Assembly (NCBI RefSeq): GCF_007751035.1
Contig: NZ_CP036433.1
Coordinates: 2,523,001-2,587,000 of the forward strand
DNA length: 64,000 bases
Direction of reading: 5' to 3'
DNA from: Lignipirellula cremea
GTDB taxonomy: Bacteria > Planctomycetota > Planctomycetia > Pirellulales > Pirellulaceae
Positions within the stretch are counted from its first letter, which is position 1, and the number at the start of each line of letters is the position of its first letter. The notes under the pieces are model-generated. The model did not search any database and was not told the DNA's origin. It was given only the letters and a program-made list of their open reading frames with translations. Below, piece after piece: positions 54,221 to 63,038 of this stretch. Position numbers and translations under genes: made by a program.

Positions 54221-55552
54221 TCAGAACAGGCCGGGCACCAGGCTGCCGGAACGAACAATCATGACCGGTCGGCCGGTCTGCGTATGATACTCTTTCTGGT
54301 AGTCGATCCCCAGGCTGGAGTAAAACGAAGCCCCGATCTGCTCCGGCGTAATTGGTTCACCAGCCGGACCTTTGCCATGCGCGTCGCTCTGGCCCAGCAC
54401 CTGCCCGCCCTGCACTCCAGCGCCTGCCATCAGGACGCTGAACGCCCGGGGCCAATGGTCGCGCCCGGCGCGCGCGTTAATCTTGGGGGTGCGGCCGAAC
54501 TCGCCGGTGGTGAGCACGCTGGTCGATTCCAGCAGGCCTCGCTCGGACAGCGTATTGAGCAGCGCAGCCAGTCCCTGATCGAACGCCGGGAGGAGACTTT
54601 CTTTTGCCTTCTTGAAGTTCCCCGTGTGCGTATCCCAGCCGCTGAAACTGACCGTCACAAAGCGGACGCCCGCCTCGACCAGGCGGGCCGCCAGCAGGCA
54701 GCTTTGACCGAAGCGGCTGTCGCCGAACGCGGCCGCCGTTTCCGGATTCTCCTGGCTGACGTCAAACGCCGTACGGGCTTTCTCCGAGCGGATCACGGCA
54801 AAGGCCTGCTCATCAAACCGGTCCAGCCCATCGACCAGGCTGTTCTCGCCGGCCAGCGAATCAAACTCGGTATCAATCGACTGCAGCAGCTTCTGCCGTT
54901 GCTCAAAGGCGTCAATCGTTAAACCGCTCGAAAGCGAAATGCCCCGCACGCCAAACGGCTGCCCGCGCCGCGGAGTGTCATTGGTTGACAGTGGAGCCGA
55001 CGGCACGCCCAGGTACCCGGCCGTCTGCGGCGTACTGGGAACCGCCACAAAATGCGGCAACTGCTGGTCGCCCGGCAGCTCCTTGCTCACGACGGCCCCA
55101 TAGCCCGGATAGGCCAGCGAAGGCAGCGGCCGATTGCCCGTACTCAAATACGTCGTGCCCAGCTCGTGTCCCGCCAGCGTGTGGCTGACGCCGTTGAGGA
55201 TGGCGTACTTGTCGGCACAGGCGGCCAGCTGCGGCAGATGCTCGCAGATCTGCACGCCGGGAACATTGGTCGGTCGGGGATGAAATTCGCCGCGGAACTC
55301 GTCGGGAGCATCGGGCTTCATATCGAACATATCGAGATGCGGCGGCCCGCCTCCCAGCCAGATGACAATCGCCGATTTCCCCTTCGCCGGACGCACCTCC
55401 CCCGCCGCCGCCTGCCGCAGATAGCCCGACAAGCTCAGCCCCACGGCTCCCAGGGCGCCAACCTGCAGGGCCTGGCGACGCGTCGGCAGAGCAGCGTGCG
55501 AGGCAGACCTTGAGCGGGAATGCAAAAGAGAATTCGACCGTGGATTCAACAT
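54221..55552 (-). CDS. DUF1501 protein (Tat-exported sulfatase-like fold)
   Basis: 443 residues from the ATG at 55552. The N-terminus has a Tat-type twin arginine (LPTRRQALQVGALGAVGLSL). The body has the DUF1501 marks: IVIWLGGGPPHLDMFDMKPD, TNVPGVQICEHLPQLA, FGQSCLLAARLVEAGVRFVT, FSGWDTHTGNF and GEFGRTPKINARAGRDHWP. These resemble alkaline-phosphatase/sulfatase folds, but the activity is not established. In planctomycetes it nearly always pairs with a DUF1549/DUF1553 protein, here encoded just upstream in the same direction. Confidence 0.93.
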   Translation of the reverse strand: MLNPRSNSLLHSRSRSASHAALPTRRQALQVGALGAVGLSLSGYLRQAAAGEVRPAKGKSAIVIWLGGGPPHLDMFDMKPDAPDEFRGEFHPRPTNVPGVQICEHLPQLAACADKYAILNGVSHTLAGHELGTTYLSTGNRPLPSLAYPGYGAVVSKELPGDQQLPHFVAVPSTPQTAGYLGVPSAPLSTNDTPRRGQPFGVRGISLSSGLTIDAFEQRQKLLQSIDTEFDSLAGENSLVDGLDRFDEQAFAVIRSEKARTAFDVSQENPETAAAFGDSRFGQSCLLAARLVEAGVRFVTVSFSGWDTHTGNFKKAKESLLPAFDQGLAALLNTLSERGLLESTSVLTTGEFGRTPKINARAGRDHWPRAFSVLMAGAGVQGGQVLGQSDAHGKGPAGEPITPEQIGASFYSSLGIDYQKEYHTQTGRPVMIVRSGSLVPGLF

Positions 55553-55588
55553 CGGAATCTTCTTGTAAAAAGACCAGGCAGTGCGTTG

Positions 55589-55654
55589 TAGTGGATTTGG
55601 CCACAAGTCCCTTTTCTTCGGCGATGCCGAACGGACCTGCAGCCAGGTCCCTTA
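55589..55654. repeat. Palindromic intergenic repeat, copy 2 (decayed)
   Basis: It starts TAGTGGATTTGGCCACAAGT, like copy 1 at 40063, and ends AGCCAGGTCCCTTA. The right arm is eroded compared with copy 1. It sits between the DUF1549/DUF1553 gene and its DUF1501 partner. Confidence 0.6.
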
Positions 55655-55669
55655 ACCTGTAATCCAGCG

Positions 55670-58207
55670 CTAATGATTCAGAATAAACTCTTTCGAATTG
55701 AGCAGCGCCCAGAGCAGATCACGAAAGGCGGCCGCATCCTCTTCGACCGCCAGCTGCAGGCGGCCCAGTTCCAGCTCCGCCGGTCGCGGCGGACGGCCCA
55801 GCGTGCGCAGCCAGGCCTCGGTCAGTAAAGCGTCGCGGTGGTTCTCCCGCCAGGCGGCGTCCTGCGCGGCGATCTCCGCCAGCCAGCCGTCTTTCCGATC
55901 GATCCGGCTTTGCACCTCGGCATCGTTCCGCAGGTAGACCGTCTGCAACAGGCTTGGTTCGCCCGACCGCTCGCACTCGCAAACCAGCCGACGTTCGGGC
56001 TTGCCGAACAGCTTCAAGGCGTACGCTCCGGTGGCGCCTCGGCCGCGCATCAGCGGAAAGCCAATGTTCCGGTCCCGCAAGGCGGACTTGTCATGCAGCA
56101 GCGTTTGCTGCTCCTCGCTGGTCGCCGTGGCGAAGTCGAGTGCATCGCACAGCACCTCGGCCGGCAGACGTCGCAACTGGGCCCGGCTGAAGTTCCGTTC
56201 GTCGTGAAGATTCGTCGCGTTAGGACGCCAGCTGAGTTGATAGGTGCGGCTACGAGTGATGGTGCGGAACAGCCACTTCAGGTCGTACTGGTGCGCGACG
56301 AACTCCTCCGCCAGGTGCGCGAGCAGCGGCTCGTTCGACGCCGGGTTCGCCAGATTCATATCGTCGACCGGTTCGATCAAACCGACGCCCATGCATTTGG
56401 CCCAGACACGATTCACGACTGCCCTGGCAAAGTACGGATTGCCCGGATCGCGGAGCCAGTCCATCACCGGCTGGCGCGGATCGGAATAGGACTGCGAGAT
56501 CAGCTCTTCGCCGCCCAGCAGTCGCGGCGTAATCACTCGCCCCACGCCTTCCGACGTGCGGGCGCGCAAGGTGCGGCTCCGTTTCCAGTCCGGCGTCGCC
56601 AGATCTCCCCACGGGACGAGCGTGCCGTCGTGCGCCAGCTGGGCAAAAAGCTTTTTGTAACCTGCGCTATCCTGGTCGGCCGTCAGCCCGAGCTTCTCTT
56701 TGAGCTCCTTGCCGGAAGCCAGCGTATAGCGGAAGCGAACATCGCGGAAAAAGATCTCAAAGTCTTCGTAATCCGCTTTGGTCCACTGGTCGTACGGATG
56801 CTTGTGGCACTGGGCGCACTCCAGCCGTACGCCCAGGAAGGCATAGCCAAACCGCAAGGTCTGCGGCGGCGAGAATTGGCCTCGCGTCCAGAAGTAGGGC
56901 ATCCATTTCCGCTCGCTGAAGTCGGCCCGGTCTTCCTCGCGGAAGTAGCTGCTCATTTCGGCAAAGTAATCCGCTTCGGCCTGCTCCGGCTCCCGACTGA
57001 CGGCCAGCAGGATCCCTTCGACCAGCTGATCATACGGCATGTTCTCGGCGACGCGGCGATAGATCCAGTCGTACCATTGCACGGCTTTGTCCCGCTGCAC
57101 TCCTTGCTCTCCACCGACGGGCAGGTTCCCCTCGGTCGCCCCGGTCAGATCGCACAGCCAGGTCGTCGTCCACGCGGCGTACGTCGGACGTTCCAGCAGT
57201 TCGTCGATCTTGCGGCCCCGTTTGTCGGGCGACGAATCCGCCAGAAAGGCTTCAATCTCGGCCGGCGCCGGGGGCGTGCCGGTCAGATCCAGACTGACCC
57301 GGCGGAGAAATTCCGCATCGGTACAGAGCTCCGACGGCGTGAGTCCCAGCTTTCGCAGTTTGGCGACCACCAGCTTATCAATCGGCGTCGGAGTCAGGCT
57401 CGCCGGGTACGCTTCCTCGCGGGGCGTTGCATACGGCAGCAGGACGGAAACCGTCGCTACCCCGTTATCGTAAAAGGCCACCACATGCGTGTCGCCTGCG
57501 CCAACCGCCTGCACCTGGCCGGAAGCATCGATCACGGCGATCGATTCGTCGTTGGAGCGGAAGCGACAAAGCGGCGTGACGTCTTCCTCCTCGCCATTCG
57601 ACCAGCGGGCAATCAGCCGCAGCATCTGCGTCTGTTCGACCGCCGAGAACAGCATCTCCTGCGGCTCCACGCGCAACTCCAGTAGCGTAGGGGCCTCCTC
57701 AGGGCGCGGCAAGGCGCCAGCGGCAATCCATTGCTGCAGCAGGCGATGCTCCCAGCCGCCCGGCTTGAATCGCTCCCCGCCTTCGTGATCGATCCCCAGT
57801 GTCGGCTTCTGCAGAATCAGGCTCTCGGCCGGGTCTTCCCGATCGACGCGCGGCGAATCACCGCCGCAGAGCGAGGCATGATCGGCCGCAAAGTCATACC
57901 CGAACAGCGACAACTGGAAACCGCCCTGCCCCTGAAAGGAGCCATGACAGGCCCGCCCGTTGCAGCCCAGTCTCCCCAGCAATGGCAGTACATGCCGCTG
58001 GAAGTCGGGCGATGCGGACGATGCTTCTCCGGCAAACCGCTGACTGGCGGGCGGCAGCACCGGGCCCGCCGCGCAAGCGGAAATCACGCTCGACCCCGCA
58101 CCGCACCAGGCAAAAACCACACAGGCCGCACGGAACCCGGCTGCCAGCCGCCGGAACCAGCGATTCTGACGGGTAGATCGGGACCAGTTAAGTCCGATAG
58201 TTGACAT
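55670..58207 (-). CDS. DUF1549/DUF1553 protein with cytochrome-like and Ig-like domains
   Basis: 845 residues from the ATG at 58207, which has AAAGG 8 nt upstream; alternative starts at 58225 and 58297 lack this. A signal peptide ends near residue 47. Domains in order: planctomycete cytochrome c-like segment with CNGRACHGSFQGQGGF (about 80-95), a Big_2-like Ig domain (about 185-270), DUF1549 (about 280-480) holding CAQCHKHPYDQW, and DUF1553 (about 560-845) ending in LLWALLNSKEFILNH. These are large periplasmic proteins of unknown catalytic role with heme-like CxxCH motifs. Encoded upstream of a DUF1501 gene, forming a pair; a decayed palindromic repeat separates them. Confidence 0.92.
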   Translation of the reverse strand: MSTIGLNWSRSTRQNRWFRRLAAGFRAACVVFAWCGAGSSVISACAAGPVLPPASQRFAGEASSASPDFQRHVLPLLGRLGCNGRACHGSFQGQGGFQLSLFGYDFAADHASLCGGDSPRVDREDPAESLILQKPTLGIDHEGGERFKPGGWEHRLLQQWIAAGALPRPEEAPTLLELRVEPQEMLFSAVEQTQMLRLIARWSNGEEEDVTPLCRFRSNDESIAVIDASGQVQAVGAGDTHVVAFYDNGVATVSVLLPYATPREEAYPASLTPTPIDKLVVAKLRKLGLTPSELCTDAEFLRRVSLDLTGTPPAPAEIEAFLADSSPDKRGRKIDELLERPTYAAWTTTWLCDLTGATEGNLPVGGEQGVQRDKAVQWYDWIYRRVAENMPYDQLVEGILLAVSREPEQAEADYFAEMSSYFREEDRADFSERKWMPYFWTRGQFSPPQTLRFGYAFLGVRLECAQCHKHPYDQWTKADYEDFEIFFRDVRFRYTLASGKELKEKLGLTADQDSAGYKKLFAQLAHDGTLVPWGDLATPDWKRSRTLRARTSEGVGRVITPRLLGGEELISQSYSDPRQPVMDWLRDPGNPYFARAVVNRVWAKCMGVGLIEPVDDMNLANPASNEPLLAHLAEEFVAHQYDLKWLFRTITRSRTYQLSWRPNATNLHDERNFSRAQLRRLPAEVLCDALDFATATSEEQQTLLHDKSALRDRNIGFPLMRGRGATGAYALKLFGKPERRLVCECERSGEPSLLQTVYLRNDAEVQSRIDRKDGWLAEIAAQDAAWRENHRDALLTEAWLRTLGRPPRPAELELGRLQLAVEEDAAAFRDLLWALLNSKEFILNH

Positions 58208-58882
58208 AGGAAAAACCTTTAACATGCGCAAGGAAGCCAAGGTCGAATCTACGATAGCAGACGGCCGAAAACAAGCAGAAAAACGGCGGCGGAGCAATCG
58301 GACGGTTTCGTACCGCTGCCGGAGGGGAAGCGTCCTCCGCTAACCTGGCTTCGCCTTAAAGGCGGCGTCGGAGGTTCCTCCGGGAAAGCATCACCTCCCT
58401 GGCCTAAAACCGGTTTCGCGCAGTCCAATTTTCGTCAGGCAAATTTCCCAGAATCTGGTGGTCAGATTGGGGTGCTGTATTTGACGCCAGCCCGTCCGTT
58501 CGAGTACCATGAGAAGTCAAGAGCTGGCCCCTCCTTGCCCCCCATCTGATCTGTTTTTACACCTTTCGTGCGTAGAACCAGGAATCACGGGTTTTGAGGA
58601 GCTGGATCGAACGGACAAAGAGATCCTGGGGAAAATTCCCAAGTCCCAGGAGGTCTGTAAAGTTTTGAGTACAATAGGTGCATTCAATCGCTGTACTATA
58701 GTGGCTCTCTGGCGACGGTTAATGAACCGTTGTACGGGAGTCGCAAGTGCAGGAGATTTCGTGGCGATGACCCGTCCACTGCCGCTGCACCCTGAGGGTC
58801 GTCAAAACGAATTCATCCATTTTCCAGCTGGCGGTCGTCAACGCCAGGACTGAGTTCGGAATTCCGCAGAGGAGAGAACTCC
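58208..58882. other. Divergent region between the two DUF1549/DUF1553 genes
   Basis: About 670 nt with promoters expected for both genes. An open frame at 58509-58853 lacks a ribosome site, so I do not call it. No riboswitch or repeat was recognised. Confidence 0.45.
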
Positions 58883-60631
58883 ATGACGTGCTCGTTGTCT
58901 GGCCGCTTTTGTAACGGCCTGGTCTGGTTTGCCGCGATCACGCTGACCGGTCTGGTCGCAGGGGATTCGCTGCGGGCGCAAGAGCAGGCGGCCTTGCCAC
59001 CGGCCAATTCCTACAACCTGGAACAGGTCGCCGAGATCAACGCTCGCATCCGCGCAACCTGGGGCGAATACCAGCTGCAGCCTTCCGCTCCGGCGACCGA
59101 TGGCGAATGGTGCCGTCGCGTGTATCTGGACGTGCTGGGCCGTATCCCGTCGTACGTTGAGCTGAAAGCGTTTATCGCGGACACCAACCCCAATAAAAAA
59201 GAACGCCTCGTCGACTCGTTGTTGCACGACGAACAATTTACCGAAGAGTACGCCCGCAACTGGACCACCCTGTGGACCAACATTCTCATCGGCCGTAACG
59301 GCGGCAACGAACGCCGTTCGCTGACCGACCGGGCCGGCATGCAGAAATACCTTCGTGATTCGTTCGCCCGCAACAAACCGTACGACCGCATGGTGTACGA
59401 ACTGGTCACCGCCAAAGGCTCCAACAAACCGGGCCACGAAAATTTCAACGGCGCCGTGAACTTCCTCACCATGAAACTCGAGGAAAACGCCACCCAGGCG
59501 ACGGCCGACACCACCAAAATCTTCCTGGGTCTGCAGGTGCAATGCACGCAGTGCCATAACCACCCGTTCAACGAGTGGAAACAGAAGAAATTTTGGGAAA
59601 TCAACGCCTTTTTCCGTCAGACCCGTCCGCTTCGCCGCTACCTCGAAGGCACGCGTGAGCTGGATTATGTCGAACTGACCAATGAAGATTACCCAGGCGA
59701 AAGCGGCAATCCGGCCGATGCGGAAATCTTCTACGAACTGCGTAACGGCTTCCTCGAAGTGGCCTATCCGGTTTTCCTGGACGGCAGCGAGCTGAACCAC
59801 AGCGGCTTTGTCGAAGATGTCGATCGTCGTACGGAACTCGGCAAGCTGATGATGTCGTCGGAATTCCTCGACAAGATGATCGCTAATCGTATGTGGTCCC
59901 ACTTCCTGGGCTACGGCTTTACCAAGCCGATCGACGATCTGGGGCCGCACAATCCGCCCTCGCACCCGGACCTGCTCAACTATCTGGGTCAGGAAGTCCG
60001 CAAGGCCGACTTCGACCTGAAAGAGCTGATCAAATGGATCACCCTCAGCGAAGCCTATTCGCTGTCGAGCGTGTTGAATGAAAGCAACACCATGGACGAT
60101 CCCATGCTGGGCGAAACGCCCAAGTTCAGCCACTTTTACATGCGACAAATGCGTGCTGAAGAGCTGTACGAATCGCTGCTCATCGCCACCCAGGCCCACA
60201 AAACCCGGGGCGCGTACGAAGAGCAGGAATCGCAAAAGAATGAGTGGCTGAAGCAGTTCGTGGTTGCCTTTGGCACCGACGAAGGGGACGAATCGACCAC
60301 CTTCAACGGCACCATCCCGCAAGCCCTGATGATGTTCAACGGCGACCTCATCAAAAAGGCGACCAACATGGAAGACGGCAGCTTCCTGCAGCAAGTTGCC
60401 GATAACGACCGGGCCAGCGCGGCCCAGAAGATCGACTACCTGTTCATGGCGGCGCTGGCTCGACAGCCCTCCAAAGCAGAAGTTGGTATGGCCAACCGCC
60501 TGCTCCGCTCCCGCATGGACCAGGCCCGTGCGACGCAAGACCGGGCCGCCTATGAAAAAGCTCCCGTCGCCTCCTTGCAGGATATGTGGTGGGTGCTGCT
60601 TAACAGCAATGAGTTTATTCTGATCCACTAA
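58883..60631 (+). CDS. DUF1549/DUF1553 protein, short form
   Basis: 582 residues; AGAGGAGAG stands before the ATG. A signal peptide is cut near LRAQ. DUF1549 (about 45-260) contains EWCRRVYLDVLGRIPSYVEL and the heme-like CTQCHNHPFNEW (about 220). DUF1553 (about 310-582) contains MIANRMWSHFLGYGFTKPID, PDLLNYLGQEVRKADFDLKE and LLNSNEFILIH. It lacks the N-terminal cytochrome-like and Ig-like domains of the 845-residue paralogue. It forms a two-gene unit with the DUF1501 gene 175 nt downstream. Confidence 0.93.
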   Translation: MTCSLSGRFCNGLVWFAAITLTGLVAGDSLRAQEQAALPPANSYNLEQVAEINARIRATWGEYQLQPSAPATDGEWCRRVYLDVLGRIPSYVELKAFIADTNPNKKERLVDSLLHDEQFTEEYARNWTTLWTNILIGRNGGNERRSLTDRAGMQKYLRDSFARNKPYDRMVYELVTAKGSNKPGHENFNGAVNFLTMKLEENATQATADTTKIFLGLQVQCTQCHNHPFNEWKQKKFWEINAFFRQTRPLRRYLEGTRELDYVELTNEDYPGESGNPADAEIFYELRNGFLEVAYPVFLDGSELNHSGFVEDVDRRTELGKLMMSSEFLDKMIANRMWSHFLGYGFTKPIDDLGPHNPPSHPDLLNYLGQEVRKADFDLKELIKWITLSEAYSLSSVLNESNTMDDPMLGETPKFSHFYMRQMRAEELYESLLIATQAHKTRGAYEEQESQKNEWLKQFVVAFGTDEGDESTTFNGTIPQALMMFNGDLIKKATNMEDGSFLQQVADNDRASAAQKIDYLFMAALARQPSKAEVGMANRLLRSRMDQARATQDRAAYEKAPVASLQDMWWVLLNSNEFILIH

Positions 60632-60806
60632 ACCTGATCCACTACGTCGGATCACGTTCCACCAGGCTTCGGGCGGCCCATCGCCTTCCGCAGCACAGCA
60701 GATCCCAGGAAAAGTCGCCTGCGGTTTGTAAAAATTGACCGATATCGCCTGCCGCAACCGGTGGGGCGGATTCCACAAATAACCCAACACTAATTCGGAG
60801 ACATCC

Positions 60807-62075
60807 ATGTTCGTTCCTACTCCCGCCGGGATGAATCGCCGGCACTTTATGCGGCATATGGCGGGCGCTTCCGCGATGACGATCCCCGCCCTCTCCATGG
60901 GCCAGGCGATCGCCGCGAATGCAGCCGACCTGAAAAAACGCCGCAAGTCGGCCATCCTGTTGTGGATGGGCGGCGGTCCTTCGACCATGGATATCTGGGA
61001 TCTCAAGCCGGGCGCCGTCACCGGCGGTCCGTTCCGCCCCATCAGCACCACGGGCGACATGCAAATCTGCGAACACATGCCGCAAATGGCAAAGCAGATG
61101 CATAACATGTCGATCATCCGCTCGATGAGCACCCGCGAAGCCGACCACAATCGCGGGCGTTACTACATGCACACCGGCTATGTGCCGAACCCCAACGTGG
61201 AACATCCCAGCTACGGCTCGGTCATCTCCCATCAAACGATGGACCAGCGTCCTGAACTGGAAATTCCCCCGTTCGTCTCCGTCGGCGGCGGCGCCGAAGG
61301 CCCCGGCTTCCTGGGTATGGCCTGGGCTCCGTTTGCGGTCGATAGCAACGGCAACGTCCGCAACCTCAAAATGGATATGGACGATCGTCGCCTGCAGGAA
61401 CGGATGGCGGCCCTCGACCTGGTCGAAAAAGGCTTCATCAGCCAGAACCGCGGCCAGGCCGCCGTCGACCACCAGAAGATCCTGGGCAAAACCTACAAGC
61501 TGATGACCAGCTCGCAGATGGAAGCCTTCAAAGTCGCCAGCGAACCGCAGGAAGTGCAGGATCGTTACGGCACGACCGGCTTCGGCAAAGGCTGCCTGAT
61601 GGCCCGTCGTCTGGTCGAATCGGGCGTTCCGTTCGTCGAGGTGAACCTGGGCGGCTGGGACATGCACACCGGCATCCACGCCACGCTGGCGGACACCAAA
61701 CTGCCGGAGCTGGACAAGGCGATGAGCGCCCTGGTCGAAGACCTGGAACAGCGTGAACTGCTGCAGGACACGGCCATCATCTGGATGGGCGAGTTCAGCC
61801 GTACGCCCCGCATCAACGGCAACGCTGGCCGCGATCACTGGGCCCGCGCCTGGAGCGTGGTTGTCGGCGGCGGCGGCCTGAAAGGCGGCATCGCCGTGGG
61901 CGAAACCAGCGCCGACGGCACGGCCGTTGAGACGGAACCGTACAGCAGCCAGGACGTCATGGCCAGCGTCTGCAAAGGCCTGGGCATCGACCTGGAAACC
62001 GTCTTCACCAGCCGCTCCGGCCGCCCGATGAAGATCGCCAACAGCGGCAAAGTCATCACCGAACTGTTCAGCTAA
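60807..62075 (+). CDS. DUF1501 protein, second copy
   Basis: 422 residues; GGAG lies 8 nt before the ATG. The N-terminus is Tat-like (MNRRHFMRHMAGASAMTIPA). Core motifs are ILLWMGGGPSTMDIWDLKPG, GDMQICEHMPQMAKQMHNMS, GKGCLMARRLVESGVPFVEV, LGGWDMHTGIH, MGEFSRTPRINGNAGRDHWA and SGRPMKIANSGKVI. It shares the family layout with the copy at 54221-55552 but is well diverged. Two stacked hairpins end the transcript. Confidence 0.93.
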   Translation: MFVPTPAGMNRRHFMRHMAGASAMTIPALSMGQAIAANAADLKKRRKSAILLWMGGGPSTMDIWDLKPGAVTGGPFRPISTTGDMQICEHMPQMAKQMHNMSIIRSMSTREADHNRGRYYMHTGYVPNPNVEHPSYGSVISHQTMDQRPELEIPPFVSVGGGAEGPGFLGMAWAPFAVDSNGNVRNLKMDMDDRRLQERMAALDLVEKGFISQNRGQAAVDHQKILGKTYKLMTSSQMEAFKVASEPQEVQDRYGTTGFGKGCLMARRLVESGVPFVEVNLGGWDMHTGIHATLADTKLPELDKAMSALVEDLEQRELLQDTAIIWMGEFSRTPRINGNAGRDHWARAWSVVVGGGGLKGGIAVGETSADGTAVETEPYSSQDVMASVCKGLGIDLETVFTSRSGRPMKIANSGKVITELFS

Positions 62076-62098
62076 CTGTCGGTTCGATCAGCCAGTCA

Positions 62099-62127
62099 GG
62101 AAGCACGCTCCACCGGAGCGTGCTTCC
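62099..62127 (+). terminator. First hairpin after the DUF1501 gene
   Basis: Perfect 13-bp stem GGAAGCACGCTCC/GGAGCGTGCTTCC with a 3-nt loop but no T-run. It precedes a canonical terminator by 11 nt and may protect the 3' end or act as a back-up. Confidence 0.6.
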
Positions 62128-62138
62128 CCAAAACTCAG

Positions 62139-62168
62139 CCCCGGTCTTTCGCAAGACCGGGGTTTTTT
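62139..62168 (+). terminator. Intrinsic terminator after the DUF1501 gene
   Basis: Stem CCCCGGTCTT/AAGACCGGGG, 4-nt TCGC loop, followed by six T residues (62163-62168). Confidence 0.95.
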
Positions 62169-62281
62169 CGTTGGTGGGCAAGCAGAGAAGCAGCCGCGCC
62201 GTGGGCAGGCCAGGCGACGGGAAGCGCCGCGCTATTCAAACCTCGCGATTCAAGCAACGCCCAGATTTCTCACGCGAGGGG

Positions 62282-62764
62282 CTACTCGCGGGCAGCGTCA
62301 GGATCGACGTCGTCGAGTTCCTCGGGCGCGACAATCCAGCCGCGACAAACGGCCGTGCCGCACAGGCATCGAATCGCGTAATGGGCCGGCCAGCCATAGT
62401 CGATCGTCAGTTCTTCGCCGGGCTCGATCGTCCGTAACGCGGCCACATGCAGGCGGTCGGCCGGCGTGGGATCGCCTTCATCTTCGTAAATAAACAGCTC
62501 GCAGTTGGGATCGCAACTGTGGTTCATAAAACGAAACGGCGCGCCGGGCTCCAGGGTGAAGTCGCCGCCCAGATCCATCCCGTAGGGCGAAGCATAGTCG
62601 GGATCCTCGACGATCTCTCCCAGCACTTCGCCGATCACCTTGCCTTTGCGAAACTGCTTCAATGCGAACAGCGCGCGGCCGAGTTTTGTGTAAGCGATAC
62701 TGACATGTGGTTTCTTCATACGGGGAACGGCAGGCGGCCGAATCCGCGGAGTCGCGGCGGGCAT
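62282..62764 (-). CDS. SET-domain protein (putative lysine methyltransferase)
   Basis: 160 residues from the ATG at 62764; a shorter start at 62719 lacks a ribosome site. SET motifs are complete: GRALFALKQFRKGKVIGEVL at the start, FMNHSCDPNCEL (80-90) for SAM binding, GEELTIDYGW (116-125) with the catalytic Tyr, and a post-SET zinc-like CLCGTAVCRGW (Cys133, Cys135, Cys140). Eukaryotic SET enzymes methylate histone lysines; bacterial ones are rarer and their targets mostly unknown. It has no partner gene on the same strand nearby. Confidence 0.9.
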   Translation of the reverse strand: MPAATPRIRPPAVPRMKKPHVSIAYTKLGRALFALKQFRKGKVIGEVLGEIVEDPDYASPYGMDLGGDFTLEPGAPFRFMNHSCDPNCELFIYEDEGDPTPADRLHVAALRTIEPGEELTIDYGWPAHYAIRCLCGTAVCRGWIVAPEELDDVDPDAARE

Positions 62765-63038
62765 AGGCGATCTCGCTCTTTCTGAATCTGTGCTGGTCAA
62801 GATCGCCTGACGCTGGCGAAGGCGGCGCACGTCTCGACGGGGATCTGGCAACGCGCAACACCGACTGAAGATCGGGGTTGTCGCACGTGCGGCGGATATC
62901 GACCAGCAATACCGGGAGAAACGGGTTGTCTTTCTGTTATCTGAACGTAACGTCGTGCATTCGTCAATCAGCAGGCGCCCTACGAATCGGGCGCCGTGGG
63001 GGATGCCGCCGGCAACCCAGCGAGGCGGCCCGGCCGAT

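Noticed and set aside
58509-58853. A 114-codon open frame in the gap before the second DUF1549/DUF1553 gene
   Set aside because: No ribosome site, odd composition and no family resemblance; left as intergenic.
58838-61150. A 770-codon antisense open frame across the DUF1549 and DUF1501 genes
   Set aside because: It crosses two genes with clear domain motifs and has no ribosome site or recognisable domain.
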